Shown here one piece after another: positions 1 through 11,040 of a DNA stretch of 64,000 nt. The notes below the pieces were generated by a model. It had not been told where the DNA came from. It searched no databases and saw only the letters and a program-made list of their open reading frames with translations. A program made the translations under genes and the position numbers. The DNA lies in the NCBI RefSeq assembly GCF_000218685.1, contig NW_006763300.1, forward strand, positions 1,271,447 to 1,335,446, written 5' to 3'. The stretch's first letter is position 1. The number at the start of each line of letters is the position of its first letter. The DNA is from Serpula lacrymans var. lacrymans S7.9. Taxonomy: Eukaryota > Basidiomycota > Agaricomycetes > Boletales > Serpulaceae.

Positions 1-1052
1 TCGCAGAGTTTCTATAGACGCGAGTCTCGGTCAATATATTCAACGACGAGGTAGCGTCCTTCAAGGCACACTGGTAAGACCATCCTAACTTGAACCATAG
101 TTCAAGGAAGCGCCATATTCATGCAGCCTGACCTGTCTCTTTCAATCCACTTCAGGTTTGTGACCAAATTTTCCGTCGTTCCTCTGTTTTGAGATCATGA
201 GAACTGCAAGGATAAGTGGAGTGGAAGAGAGTCTTACATGTCGCCCATGTCGATGTGATCGAATGAATGTTTAGACTCAGCGAGCCTTGACATGCTTGAC
301 ATCTGGGGTTAGGTTCTATCTTTTATGTTCGTGACCAACATATTCAAGTGAGTTTTCGGTCATTGACTGAGACTGCGACCAACCCAATCCACTTTAAAGC
401 ATCCTCATATTCCCTAAAATCCATAGCCCTACAACTCTTCAGGCTTACACTCCTTCGAACCGCAAGGAACAAAAACTCCCATCAAGCACGATGTCATCCT
501 ATGTGTTGTGCATCTGCGGTCGTTAGCTTGCGGTGAAGCAACGGCATGCGTGTGACGAACGAGAAGTGCAATGCGATGCAACGACTGCACACAAGAGTGT
601 GACTTGACATGGTCTTCGAGAACGTGATGCCAGTAGGTCGTTCAGTGATACGTGCCATAAATGCTGTCAAGGCGGCGGAATCCACACCACTGTTCAACGC
701 TCAACGTTCACCCTCTTTGGTTGCATGTCACGATCCCAGGTCGCCCCCGAGAATTGCATGGGTCTTTGAGAGATCCGTACGATCCGTACTGGTGCTCGTT
801 CGACGATAGCTTGTCGAATGACTTGGATCCATGGACATGATGCTTGCTTTAGCTCATCCTTGGCTGCACTATAGTATCTGAATTCGAAGAACAGAACAAG
901 GCAGACAGGACGCTGTGATCGCACCCACGATCTATTGGTTCTGCGCGATGTTTTCGACAACCTTAGTCGTACGACGGGCTATATAATAACTGACACTGTT
1001 TTCCAGTAGTCTCCCCAAATCTCACTCATCTACATCCCCCACCGCCTCCACT
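1..1052. other. 5' flank without a supported gene
   Basis: I see no reading frame here with family motifs, and all open frames are short and overlap one another on both strands. The right end holds the promoter and leader of the cerato-platanin gene. Confidence 0.6.
980..986 (+). promoter_or_regulatory. TATA box of the cerato-platanin gene
   Basis: The sequence TATATAA lies about 70 bases before the ATG at 1053. It is followed by a pyrimidine-rich leader (CTCACTCATCTACATCCC), a common layout for strongly expressed basidiomycete genes coding for secreted proteins. The match is seen directly; its use as a core promoter is inferred. Confidence 0.55.
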
Positions 1053-1478
1053 ATGAAATATCTTTCCTTCCTAGCCACCCTCATCATCTTCACGACTCCT
1101 GCCCTCTCCCAATACAATGCCTATTTCAACCCGCTTAATACTGCTCCATACGATGATCCCGTCTTCCCCACTTCCACCGTCCGGTGCTCCCAGTACCTCG
1201 CAAATAAAGGCTACCGCACCTTCGCCGACATCCCCACCTTCCCCAACATTGGCGGCTTTGTCAACATGACCGATGCGACGTGTGGGACGTGTTGGAAGAT
1301 GACTAGGGTGGGAGGGAACGAGACGTTGGTGGTGGCGATGATTGATGGCATTGGTGAAGGTAGCCCTAATACTGTCACTTTTGATCTATCGCATAGTACG
1401 ATGGTGTCATTGGGAAGCTATGCTATTGATTTGGCCGTTAATGCGAAGCAGGTTAAACCCTCCTTCTGTGGTCTTTGA
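1053..1478 (+). CDS. Cerato-platanin family secreted protein
   Basis: An intronless gene of 141 residues, the usual size for this family of small secreted fungal proteins, which bind chitin or carbohydrate surfaces and can act as elicitors. Residues 1 to about 19 form a signal peptide (hydrophobic core, then a small-residue site before QYN). Four cysteines expected to form two disulfides are present: C45, C77, C80 and C139. The family blocks TFADIPTFPNIGG (57-69) and CGTCW (77-81) are clear, as is the closing SFCGL. The ATG sits after a TATA box and a pyrimidine-rich leader. The mature protein should be extracellular or attached to the wall. It has no obvious functional link to its neighbours. 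Compared with many relatives, the N-terminal part before C45 is short and lacks the usual VSYD opening. Confidence 0.88.
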   Translation: MKYLSFLATLIIFTTPALSQYNAYFNPLNTAPYDDPVFPTSTVRCSQYLANKGYRTFADIPTFPNIGGFVNMTDATCGTCWKMTRVGGNETLVVAMIDGIGEGSPNTVTFDLSHSTMVSLGSYAIDLAVNAKQVKPSFCGL

Positions 1479-2492
1479 CGGCTCGCCAGTAGGGTGAGCA
1501 TCTCTTCGTAATTTCGCTGAAACGATGCGCTTACTAAACTTGTTCATGATCCTCGTGTACTCAGGAATGACAGGACCATCAAGAGTGTAACAAGAGCTTT
1601 TTGCAACCTTTTTCTTGACCTTTTTTGTACGATTTTCTAAATCTCACAAAGTGCTCATACCGCAACCGCCTGCTGAACAAGAAGTCAGACGTGAAGGATG
1701 TGTGGAATATGATATGGTGACTTTTTTGTGATGTTCTTTTCTTCCCATCGCTATTCGAACATCTTGTCTGAGCTCAACAAGGAACTTCAGTACTTCAGTC
1801 CTGGTATAGGGGTTCAACATGTTTATCCCAACTACGCAACCCGCAGCTGTCACAATGATTCACAGTATGACTGTCTGATCCTGATTCCGGTGAACAAAAA
1901 CGACAAGATGTGGGTACTCGTCGACAATGTCAACATGAACCTTCGATGCGCTAGGATTCCTTGCTCGACTTGCTAGAGTCTTCCGATCCTGTCACTTTTT
2001 TCGCCTCGGCAGTCTGATCAGTGGGTGTATATAACCTAACCTGCGTGTTCAGGTCTTTGTCTGCGTTTAGTGTGACCATCGCCATGTAGTAATTTGCAAT
2101 CGTTCTCGGAATTTGTGCTCAGTCTTTCGATGATTCTTTGATTTGAATCTTATCTGTATCTTATCTGCAATGATTACATTCGCTTGGATGTATCTAGTCG
2201 TCGTCGTCCTGATCATCATCTGAGACTGGCTCCCAAAAAGCATATGCGTCAAATTGAACTTTCCCTTCAACTTGGCTTTTACACGCGTTTAATTACATGA
2301 AGGTTTTCTAGAAGAGCCTCGAGTCACGCAGACCGATCGAGGCAGTGATTGATGCCAGTGCAGTTGGAGCGTACAAACTTGGACTTGGGCGCGAAACCAG
2401 TCATGATTCGGCAGCGCCGTCTCTGCAGCCATATTGATGATGCAGTCCTTCAGCCATAGAACCCAGACCAACAACCCCACATCATCCTCCCC
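1479..2492. other. Intergenic, no supported gene
   Basis: Contains the 3' end of the cerato-platanin transcript and the 5' flank of the first glutathione transferase. The short open frames at 1644-1976 on both strands show no family motif and no splice-compatible continuation. Confidence 0.55.
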
Positions 2493-3315
2493 ATGTCTCA
2501 ACCCATCATCCTGTACGATCTCCCAGGCAAAGGGGCCATCAAAGCCGTCTCCGGCAACGTCTATAAAACAAGGTGAGCAGCGCAGCGAGTCGCCCCATCG
2601 TTTGCACCCAGCGCATACTCTCCCAGAAACTCTGACTCTGACTCTGACCTACATTATTCGTCGGCGTAGATACACGCTAGCCTACAAAGGCCTAGCCTTC
2701 AAAACCGTCTGGGTCGAGTTTCAGGATGTCGAAGAGCGGATGAAAGCCATCGGCGCCCAACCCACCGGGCTCAAACCCGACGGCAGCGGTCCTCTGTACA
2801 CCGTGCCCACCATCCAGGACCCCTCCACAGGCGCCGTCACTTCCGACTCCTTCGCCATCGCCGCCTACCTCGACCACACCTACCCGTCCACGCCGCGCGT
2901 CTTCCCCCGCGGCGCCGCGGCCCTCATCGGCGTCTTCGACGCCGCCTTCATGCAGCGCATGCGCCCCATGTTCTTGCTCCTCGCCGCGCAAGTGCCGAAG
3001 AGCGACGAGTACTTTTGGAGGCATGCCGAGAAGAGGTTTGGGACGAGGGAGGTTTCGCCCGAGGGGCCGCAGCGCGAACGGGACTGGGAGGATGCGAAGA
3101 GCTTTCTTGGCGTGGTTGATGGGTGGTATTCGAAGAGCGGTGGGAAGTGGATAATGGGGGATACGTTCTCCTATGCAGATATGATCGTAGGGGCGTGGAT
3201 CAAGTGCTTCAGTGTTGCGTTTGATAAGGACCGGTGGGAGGCAATGAGCTCTTGGCATGGCGGACGCTGGGCCGGCGTCGTTGAAGAGATGGACAAGTAC
3301 CCCATTCTTGACTGA
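2493..3315 (+). CDS. Etherase-like glutathione S-transferase, copy 1
   Basis: Two exons, 2493-2572 and 2670-3315, give 241 residues. The intron falls in phase 2 after codon 26 and splits an Arg codon. Members of this fungal class (related to bacterial LigE beta-etherases, often called FuA) conjugate or bind aromatic and lignin-derived compounds in the cytosol. The N-terminal thioredoxin fold opens with MSQPIILYDLP and carries VPTIQDPSTGAVTSDSFAIA, which holds the cis-proline and the Ser of the glutathione gamma-glutamyl site. The helical C-terminal domain ends with GKWIMGDTFSYADMIVGAW. The next two transferases on the opposite strand share the intron position, the 80-nt first exon and most of the C-terminal half. 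Copy 1 is more diverged and richer in G+C in its second exon. The intron contains three tandem TCTGAC units near its 3' end. Confidence 0.88.
2631..2648 (+). repeat. Short tandem repeat (TCTGAC)x3
   Basis: Three perfect 6-bp units lie in the only intron of transferase copy 1, shortly before the acceptor. Probably simple sequence; I see no regulatory motif. Confidence 0.7.
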
Positions 3316-3592
3316 GGGGTGTAATTCTGTCAAGTAACTAGAAGGATATCATGTGAAGTCAGTGAACAGAGCGGTATTCAATAGACCAGCTACGGCATGT
3401 TGTTTGTTTCATCCATAAACATGTATTTTAAATGATAGCGCCAGAAGATAAGAACACAGTTAGACCCCTTCGTCCAACCCTTCTCCCACCAACGCCCAAC
3501 AATCCCCAAAGTCAATCCAGCCCCACCACCATGTCAATGCATCACCCCCTCGCACACACATCCAGACATTGACGCTATCTACCATACACAGT

Positions 3593-6485
3593 TTACAATT
3601 TAGCCTTCACCTGACCCGTCGCTTCCTCCTTCTTAGCGCGTTCTCTCAGCTCACGTCGAAGAATCTTGCCAGCCGCACTGAAAATCGTCAATCAGTACAA
3701 CGTCAATTACCCCATCAATCACTACTTTGATATCGCCACTCCACCCGTTATCGACGAGTCTCACAGGACGCGCGTGACGATGGGTAGCTGGCTCGAGCAC
3801 ACTCCATCGTGGCGTCAACATGGGCTGTCGTCGTAGCATACCCCATATAGAACGCGACCAAGACACGGCAAGCAACGAGAACCAAGCAAAGAAAAACAAC
3901 AAAGAAGTCTCACCTCTTCGGCACCAGCGGAATCACCACCACACCTCCCCTCAACTTCTTATGCCGCGCCACGCGCTCCGCAACCCACGCCTGTACGCTC
4001 GCCTCGAAAGCCATACAGGCGCTTGGGGTGCTCACAACGGAGGGATTTGCATGCACGACGTATGCCCTGTGAGATGGCGTGAGATGAAGCGTGGTTTTGT
4101 TTGGGCGTTCAGGTGAAGAACGAGGAGGGCGTGGATGTGGGTGTGGTTAGAGAGAGACAACAGCGTCAGCGCGTTCACCCAGACAACCTCCAAGACCGAG
4201 CGAACAAAATCTTACCTCGGCAACTCCGTCGCCTCCTCTTTACTCTCAACTCCTATCACAGCTGCATCAGCAACATCAGGATGCTGCAACAACAGACTCT
4301 CCAACTCGGCTGGCGGAACTATATCGGGGGCGAAAGATCAAACATGGTCGTTTCTCCAAAGCTGTGATTTAGACAGCAAGATGATATAACCCACCTTGGA
4401 ATCCTTTGTACTTGATCAGCTCTTTTCGCCTGTCGACGATGGTGTAGAAGCCGTCCTTGTCGCGTACGGCGATGTCGCCGGTCTTGAACCATCCTTCAGG
4501 TGTGACGGATGCCTTGGTGGCACTGGGGTTGTTGAGGTAGCCCTGGGTATGGGAAGGGTGGTTAACGGAGTGTTCTTTTTGGAAGTAAAGGAGGGGGGAG
4601 AACACTACGACAAGAGAATGATGCCGAATATGGGGGAAAGCGGCCAAGGGAAAAGGAACGAGGAGCGGGACGAACTAACCTTCATGATGGTCGGGCCTCT
4701 GACCCACAGCTCACCGGATTCCCCGGGGTTAACATCTCTCAGCACCTAGCGATAACAACCGATCAAGTCGTCGTCGTATTCGTTTCGATGCGGAGTGGGA
4801 GCGCAAGGATGTAGGGAAAAGAGAATGAGAGTAGTCATTGATCAGTAAACCATCTCACACCTGAAAACCTCAAGACACGTCAAAACGACGAGCTCGGTTG
4901 GTACTCACCTCTCCCTCTTCATCCACCAACCTCGCTTCAAGATTCGGACACAGATGCCCAACCGAGCCCACATGCGACTCGCTATATTTCGGGTGAAGCA
5001 AATGAGTCGTCGGCGATGTCTCTGTCAGACCGTATCCTGATAAGATAGCCCCGACGTCAGCACCCAAAGGAAAGGGATAAAATGCGGTGAATATGCGGTG
5101 AGAAAGAGCCGCTGAGACACGGATCGCGATGACAACTCACCTTGCGTGATGCACACGTCAGCACCTACGGTCAGGAACCTTTCTCTGACAGTTTTGACGA
5201 GCTTGGCACCCAAGGGAGCTGCGCCTGAGAAAAGCATGGTGAGGCTGCGAAGGTCGTGTTGTTTGATGGCTGTATCGAGAGTGTCAGTATGGTTCAACGA
5301 GACGAGGGCAAGAGAGAAGGGCTGTGCATTTCTGCGGGCGGCAAGTTGCAAACATGGTGCATATAATCGCACATACACCAAGAGCGCAGGAAAGTGAAAA
5401 GAGAAAGCTTACCTGGGTCCCTCGCGAAAACCACTAGCAAAGGCGGCACTATAAGTGCAATAGTGACCTTGTAACGCTCAACAGCAGCGCAGAACGCAGT
5501 AGGTGCGAATCTTGGGGTAAGGACCACCGGTAATCCCAGGGAGAACGGGAAGAGGAGAAGCTTGACAGCACCTGGAGATGATTCATTTACAACGACGATT
5601 ATGAGATTGAAGGGAGAATGGACAGACCATAAATGTGATAGAAGGGAAGGACGCCAAAGAAGACGTCTTTCTTGGGGTCTGTAGCTGGGAATATGCTTTG
5701 GAGCATATCAGTAACGGAGGTGAGATTGTGGTGGGTAGTCTATCGAAGGCGAGAGTGAGCGGGAGATTAAGAGGGTATGCGAAAAGGGCTGAACGAACCT
5801 CTACGCCCTTTGGGTTACCGGTCGTTCCACTGGAGTAGCACAAGACGGCGGTCTCGTGTGCGTCGTCGCCATCAAATTTGACTTGCTCCTTGAGCTCACC
5901 GCGATTCAGCAAGTCCTGGATGCTGACGAGACCATCAGACGCTCCCTTCTGAGCGTCGCCCGCTTCCTCGACGTCTCCGCCGACAAGCCAGGTGGAGCCA
6001 GCGACGATGACACGCCTCCGGATCTCGTCTTCCTGACAGCCAAGGGAGCGAAGCATGGCGCGAACGGTGTGCACGAGCGAGGGGTGGGCGAGTATGAGCT
6101 GTGCACGCGAGTCAACGTACTGGTGTGCGAGTTCGTTGGAGGTATATGCGCTATTTGCGAGGGTTGCACGAAGGCCTGCTGCTGATGCGGCGTGGAGGAT
6201 GATGGGCCATGTGATGGTGTTTGGAGAGAAGATGAGGAGGGTGGAGCGGTGTGGTTGGGGGTGTATGGATGATGGGGGCGGGGAGAGGAGGGAGTGGGCG
6301 AGCTGGAGGGAGAAGGAACGCAGGGTGGCGCGTGTGAGGGTGTGGCCGGTGGTGGCATCGACGAAGGCGGGGGAGGTGGCGGGGTAGGGACCGACGCGAG
6401 ACGGCGAGTCAGATGCAAAGAGATGGCTGTAGATCGAACGGTGCACCAGCGGAACAGACTCGTGCGGTGACTGGTAGACAGACAT
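3593..6485 (-). CDS. 4-coumarate-CoA-ligase-like acyl-CoA synthetase, peroxisomal (PTS1)
   Basis: Ten exons on the minus strand: 6485-5799, 5739-5628, 5571-5413, 5269-5141, 5036-4909, 4745-4680, 4542-4395, 4318-4216, 4066-3914 and 3677-3593. Together they give 589 residues, and all joins agree in phase. The protein is an ANL-superfamily ligase that would activate a carboxylic acid as adenylate and then as CoA thioester. Motifs in order: [11 protein letters not shown] (217-227, phosphate loop), GYGLTET (363-369), GWFKTGDIA (444-452), [13 protein letters not shown] (hinge) and AGKILRREL, with the catalytic Lys at 566. The last three residues are AKL, a type 1 peroxisomal targeting tripeptide, so it probably acts in peroxisomes on aromatic or fatty acids. 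It is flanked by three glutathione transferases, which suggests handling of aromatic compounds. The substrate cannot be told from sequence. The first exon is Pro/Ser/His-rich around residues 70-82. Confidence 0.9.
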
Positions 6486-6794
6486 CGTGGATCAAAAGCA
6501 TCAAGCTCTGGCACGTGCTCTCATATATGCCACCGCTATCACGTGTACCGGATCGAACCCAATCCCGTCCCGAGTCACCAGTGCCGTACTCATGACGAAT
6601 GACATCATATTGCATCATTGCTACAACCATTGGAATCCTATGCTACTACTTAACACCGTCGCTCGCAGAAACGTCTTTCCCCCTTTCAATCATTCCGTTG
6701 GTCCTTTCCATTTAGTTCCACCTGGTTGGTGGATCGACTCTCTGTAAGCCAAACTAGTCGCAGAAGCTCTCCACAGAGTTGCGATCCTCATTCG
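6486..6794. other. Intergenic between the CoA ligase and transferase copy 2
   Basis: Holds the promoter of the CoA ligase and the 3' flank of transferase copy 2, both on the minus strand. No further gene or clear signal seen. Confidence 0.5.
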
Positions 6795-7610
6795 TTAGTT
6801 CAGAATCGGATAAGCGTCAATCTCTTCCACTATGTCGCCCCAGCGTCCGCCATTCCACGACTTCATCTCCTCCCACTGCTCCTTATCCAAGGACACGCTG
6901 AAGCACCTCATCCATGCACCTACGATCATATCCGCATAGGAGAACGTGTCTCCCATGATCCATTTACCACCGCTCTTTGAATACCACCCATCGATGACTC
7001 CAAGCCCCGCCTTTATGTTTTGCCAGTCCGCCTCTCGCTTCGGACCTATGGGCGACAAGTCCTCCCATTTAGTGCCAAAATTAACCTCAACCTGCTTCTT
7101 AATAAACTCCCCGTTTTGGGGGTGTACCTTTGGGGCAACCACGGCGTAAAACACTGCGAACACAGGGCTTATGGTATTCATGAAAGTGGAATCAAAAATG
7201 CTTATGAGGGCTCTAGTGTTGTGGGGGAAGACAGTGGGTTTGGATGGATACGTCTCCTCAAGATACTCGGCGATGGCGAAAGAGTCCGAGACAACGGCGC
7301 CTGTAGAAGGGTCCTCGATAGTAGGGAGCGTGTAGCAGTCGCTTCCGTCAGGCTTGCGCTTGGTAGGTTTGGCGCCGATGGCCTTCATCCGCTCCTCAAT
7401 ATCCTGTGCTTCAATCCAGACGGTTTTGAAGGCCAAGCCTTTGTAGGCAAGCGTGTACCTACAACAGCGAACATGCATGTAAGTTGAATCTCGTCCACAC
7501 GAAGACGATGGATCTAACGGCACTACTCACCTTGCTTTGATCGGGTTGCCAGAAAATGTAATTCCGGGCACTCGGGCTGGAATATCGTATAGTATGATTG
7601 GTTGAGACAT
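6795..7610 (-). CDS. Etherase-like glutathione S-transferase, copy 2
   Basis: Two exons, 7610-7531 and 7458-6795, give 247 residues with the same phase-2 intron after codon 26 as copies 1 and 3. The start MSQPIILYDIPARVPG matches copy 3 almost exactly. The thioredoxin-fold signature reads LPTIEDPSTGAVVSDSF, and the C-terminal part has GKWIMGDTFSYADMIVGAW. Predicted role: cytosolic conjugation or binding of aromatic compounds, as for copy 1. It is one half of a tandem duplication with copy 3, of the same coding length. The intron has an ordinary GT donor (AG|gtgagt), whereas copy 3 uses GC. Differences from copy 3 cluster in the middle of the protein (about residues 95-150). Confidence 0.88.
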
Positions 7611-7686
7611 GAGTAGAAAATATGAAGTGAGTGTTGATTGTTTGATGAAGTGGGTATCGATTGCCAGTGTTTGATGCGAAGTACGC

Positions 7687-7694
7687 CTTAAATA
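7687..7694 (-). promoter_or_regulatory. TATTTAAG box upstream of transferase copy 2
   Basis: TATTTAAG within the block AAACATATTTAAGGCG lies about 80 bases before the ATG. The same block precedes copy 3 at 8998-9005 at a similar distance, so the proximal promoter was duplicated with the gene. The TATA-like function is inferred. Confidence 0.5.
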
Positions 7695-8125
7695 TGTTTT
7701 TCTATCTTTGGCTTTCATGATCACCCGGTGATTATAATCTGCTCTAAAACTCACAGTGATTATTAACAATGGATTGATTGACTATGAATCAGCATCGATA
7801 TTGAAACAAACAACCGACCAACTTCGATTGCTGAATCATCGTGATAACTAATGCTTGTGATTGGTAAATACAAATTTTACGACGCTGATTCTTGTCTCCT
7901 GCACAAGTTGTAAGACTTATTCCCGCGGAGACGGGAGTCGCTTGTACTACGCAAAGGGCATACCTGTTGAGGTGTTCCCAGTTTGGCCCGACCTCACCTA
8001 CACCGCAGGTTATCTTGATCCCCGCAGGCGACTCCAACTCGTAACATCATATACACTATTCAGATCTCCGCTTCAGTAAAGTAAGGTAAGCACATGGCTG
8101 TTCAGATATTTTTTACGCTCATCCA

Positions 8126-8931
8126 CTAGTCCAGAATGGAATGCCTGTTAATCTCTTCAACTATGTCGCCCCAGCGTCCGCCATTCCAAGATTTCATCTC
8201 CTCCCATTGGTCCTTATCAAAGGCAACGCTGAAGCACCTCATCCAGGCAGCTACGAGGATATCCGCATAGGAGAACGTGTCTCCCATGATCCATTTACCA
8301 CCGCTCTTTGAATACCACCCATCGATGATCCCGAACGCCTCCTTTACGTTTTTCCAGTCCGCGTCTCGCTTTGGGCCTACGGGTGAAATATCCTCCCACT
8401 TGACACCAAACCTAAGCTCAGCCTGCTCCTTGAAACGCTGCTCGCTTCTGGGATGCAACTTCGGGGCAGCCATGACGCTCACTACTGGGAACACAGGGAT
8501 GATGACGTTAATGATAGCGAAATCGAAGGCGCTCATGAGAGCTTCAGAACTGTGGGGGAAGATGGCGGGTGTCGATGGGTATGTCTTCTCGAGATATTCT
8601 ACGATGGCAAAAGAGTCGGAGACAACAGCGCCTGTGGAAGGGTCCTGGATAGCAGGGACGGTGTATAAGTCGCTTCCGTCAGGTTTGAGCCCGGTAGGTT
8701 TGGCTCCGATGGCCTTCATCCGCTCTTCGATATCGGGCGATTCAATCCAGACGGACTTGTAGGCCAAACCTTTGTAGGCAAGCGTGTACCTGCAAGAGCG
8801 AACATGTGAGTAACACTGAATAGAAACGGAGAAAATTACTGCGATACTTGCCTTGCTTTGAACGTGTTGCCAGAAAATGTATTTCCGGGCACTCGGGCTG
8901 GAATATCGTATAGGATGATTGGTTGAGACAT
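8126..8931 (-). CDS. Etherase-like glutathione S-transferase, copy 3 (GC-AG intron)
   Basis: Two exons, 8931-8852 and 8789-8126, give 247 residues, the same length as copy 2. The signature blocks VPAIQDPSTGAVVSDSF and GKWIMGDTFSYADILVAAW place it in the same etherase-like class. The single intron starts with GC instead of GT (AG|gcaagtat), a strong match to the known GC-AG consensus. In copy 2 the same site is a plain GT, so the donor changed after the duplication. The gene is intact, with no frameshift or early stop. The role is inferred from family: glutathione-dependent handling or binding of aromatic compounds in the cytosol. Confidence 0.87.
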
Positions 8932-9785
8932 GGCGGTAGATGTGAAGTGAGCGTCAATCGTCTGCAGTGGGTGCTGATTGTCGAATGCAGGGAGCGCCTT
9001 AAATATGTTTAGTCCTGACCGAAATGCTTTGTAACATGTCCTCCCATCCCTGATTTAAAACAATATGTTGATCTACCATCATCAGCAAGGGAGACTGTTT
9101 CAAATGCCTGTTAGATCGTATTTTCTGGGGAGACGCACATTAATCAACGAAGCTATCGGCGCTAAACCATCGATTAACTGCGCTGAATCATCACCGTCAT
9201 CACTAATGCTCGTTTGTCGGTAAGTACGACTTTAACGACGCTGATTCAGCTCACTCTATGGCTCGTTGGCTCCCATGCAAAGTTCTCTTATTCCGCGAAA
9301 AACGGAAATCGCGTCTATATTCTGTGTTAATAAGCTTGCTGGTGACCTTTTGGCTGCTGACCAGTTCCTGGATGCAGATCTTGACTATTATTAAGTCTGA
9401 CATTCTTCACGTTAAAGTGTTGGGGCGTGTACCAGGCGCGGATTGGGAAGACAAGGTAGGCAGTCTCGCTTTTCATTCATCAGTTCAGTGGCGACTCGGA
9501 AAACCAGAGTAGTCGTCACCGTACAACGTATGACAGTGCAATAACGAACAGTCATGCCAGATGGTTGTCTATGCTGTAAGAATTGATAAAGCTGAGGTTT
9601 GGCATGTTGAGGATCGCGAAGGGGACAACTTCAGTGATGCATTCAAATTGTATATGCGACGGGAACTACTTAAGATAAATAGTAAGATTCCAAAGGCAAA
9701 AAAACCTCAAAAGGTCAAAAGTTATGACCTCCACGTGCCACAATATCCCAGTTTAGACACTCACATCCAACCATTAACAACCACC
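8932..9785. other. Intergenic: duplicated transferase flank and RRP15 upstream region
   Basis: The left part is the upstream arm of the tandem duplication. The right part is the 5' flank of RRP15. An open frame runs into RRP15 in phase from 9561, but it has no family similarity and the ATG at 9786 has a good context (CCACCATGG), so I treat it as leader sequence. Confidence 0.55.
8998..9005 (-). promoter_or_regulatory. TATTTAAG box upstream of transferase copy 3
   Basis: Same TATTTAAGGCG block as in front of copy 2, about 70 bases before the ATG. The conserved position in both duplicates supports a core promoter role. Confidence 0.5.
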
Positions 9786-10608
9786 ATGGCCGCACAAAAA
9801 CGACAAAAGGCCTCCGCTGCCGCCCCCAACGGGCACGACTCTGACGCAGATGCCTCGAGCATGGACGAGGACCGAGCAGAGTCTCAAAAGGGGGGAGAAA
9901 CCTCTGGCACTGACGACGACGAAGCCTCCAGTTCCGCAGAGACCGACGACATCCCAGACGGCACTCGAAGGACGAAATCCAAAAAAACTCTAAAGCGAAA
10001 ACGACGAGCTACGGAGCCCTCTCAGTTTGGTGCCACCCTGCTTTCCCTCCTCGACACCGCCGCACCCTCTTCACTCCCCTTATCGCTCAAGCCCTCCATA
10101 GCAAGACAGAAAAATGACCAAAAGATGGAATCAAAGGCGAAGAAGGCGCTGCAGATGGAGAAGAAGGATAGGGAGGACCAGGGGAGGGTGAAGGATGTTA
10201 TCGGTGGTTGGGGAGCGGAAAGCGAGAGGTCACTGCGGAAGGTGGCTCAGAGAGGTGGTAAGCCGCTTGCATCTGAATGCCGATGAAAACTAAGAGTCTA
10301 CCCCATGATATCTCAGTCGTCCAGCTGTTCAACACCATCCAGCAGTCTCAAGCTGCAGCTGCAGCTGACGGACCCAAAACTTCGCTTGGGTCAGGAAAAC
10401 AATCACACTTGCTATCCTCGACCAAAAAAGCAGCAGCACAAAATAGAGGGAAACATAAGGACGTTGTCGCAGGGAAAGAAGGTAGATCTCCCTTCTGCAC
10501 TCCTTGTATGATACTTGCTTACGCGGATTCACTCTATTCGTAGCTACGGTAGCAAAAAACGACTTCTACGACTTGATTCGATCCGGCGGGCTTGTCTCAA
10601 AAAAATGA
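9786..10608 (+). CDS. RRP15: Ribosomal RNA processing protein 15
   Basis: Three exons, 9786-10257, 10317-10481 and 10544-10608, give 233 residues, a normal length for the fungal protein. Rrp15 acts in the nucleolus in assembly of pre-60S particles and processing of 27S pre-rRNA. An acidic and Ser-rich N-terminal third is followed by a basic stretch (KSKKTLKRKRR). The family core has FGATLLSLLD, then a coiled, Lys/Glu-rich segment, GRVKDVI, and RKVAQRGVVQLFN, which is restored only across the first splice. The C-terminus ends FYDLIRSGGLVSKK, built by the third exon. The start ATG has a Kozak-like context. It is a housekeeping gene, so it probably marks the edge of the variable region on this side. 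Confidence 0.9.
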
Positions 10609-11040
10609 GATCGTTATAACGATCTCGACGCCTTTTACGTGCTGGACGCAATTGTACTGGCTTGCATTGATGGCTATGTCACAGCCAGAGTTGACGTCCG
10701 GCCCGTGCAAGACAAGCTCTACTTCAGCATCGGAGAGAGCTTATTGTGGGGAGGTTACGGCTACTGAAGTACTGAAGTTTCTGGTGTATGTAGGTCTCAT
10801 GCACTACTTTTTCGATGGATAAGATATCACCTCAGCTGAGTCAGTGCTCAGGGACAAAGATTGGAATACGACCACTGGTTACTCATGCTCCATATTATCT
10901 GGGGTAACTACTCATTGTCCTACTTAAGCTTAGTGCAAGAACATAGTGAAACCCGATAAATAACTAAAAGAAATGATCGTTCAAGGCTTCAATTTACACT
11001 TGTTTACACTTAGGAAATGGATGCAAGAGACTTAACCATG
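10609..11040. other. Intergenic, no supported gene
   Basis: 3' flank of RRP15 and left edge of the decayed repetitive gene. No motif recognised. Confidence 0.5.

Larger units (their letters stand above)
6795..9330. repeat. Tandem segmental duplication of about 1.33 kb carrying a transferase gene
   Basis: Unit one spans roughly 6795-8040 and unit two roughly 8126-9330. The coding exons sit exactly 1,331 bases apart (6795/8126, 7458/8789) and the start codons 1,321 apart. The similarity continues upstream of the start codons: both copies have CGCCTTAAATATGTTT and, farther out, a diverged stretch ending in ACGACGCTGATTC (near 7890 and 9247). Both units keep intact coding sequence, so this is a gene duplication with flanks and not a pseudogene pair. 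Outer borders are approximate because the flanks have diverged. Confidence 0.75.

Noticed and set aside
2692..3333. 213-codon minus-strand frame opposite transferase copy 1
   Set aside because: Antisense shadow of a codon-biased exon; no motif, while the plus frame is clearly a transferase.
5906..6514. Long open frame overlapping the first CoA-ligase exon in another frame
   Set aside because: Pro/Ser/Thr-rich composition that comes from reading a coding exon out of frame; the ligase frame carries the motifs.
6540..6570. A GGTTCGATCC-like string on the minus strand, as in a tRNA T-loop
   Set aside because: The flanking bases do not form a T-stem, and no acceptor or anticodon arm can be placed. 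I found no convincing tRNA in the window.
9561..9785. In-frame upstream extension of RRP15
   Set aside because: The extension has no family similarity, and the ATG at 9786 has a strong start context and gives the normal protein length.
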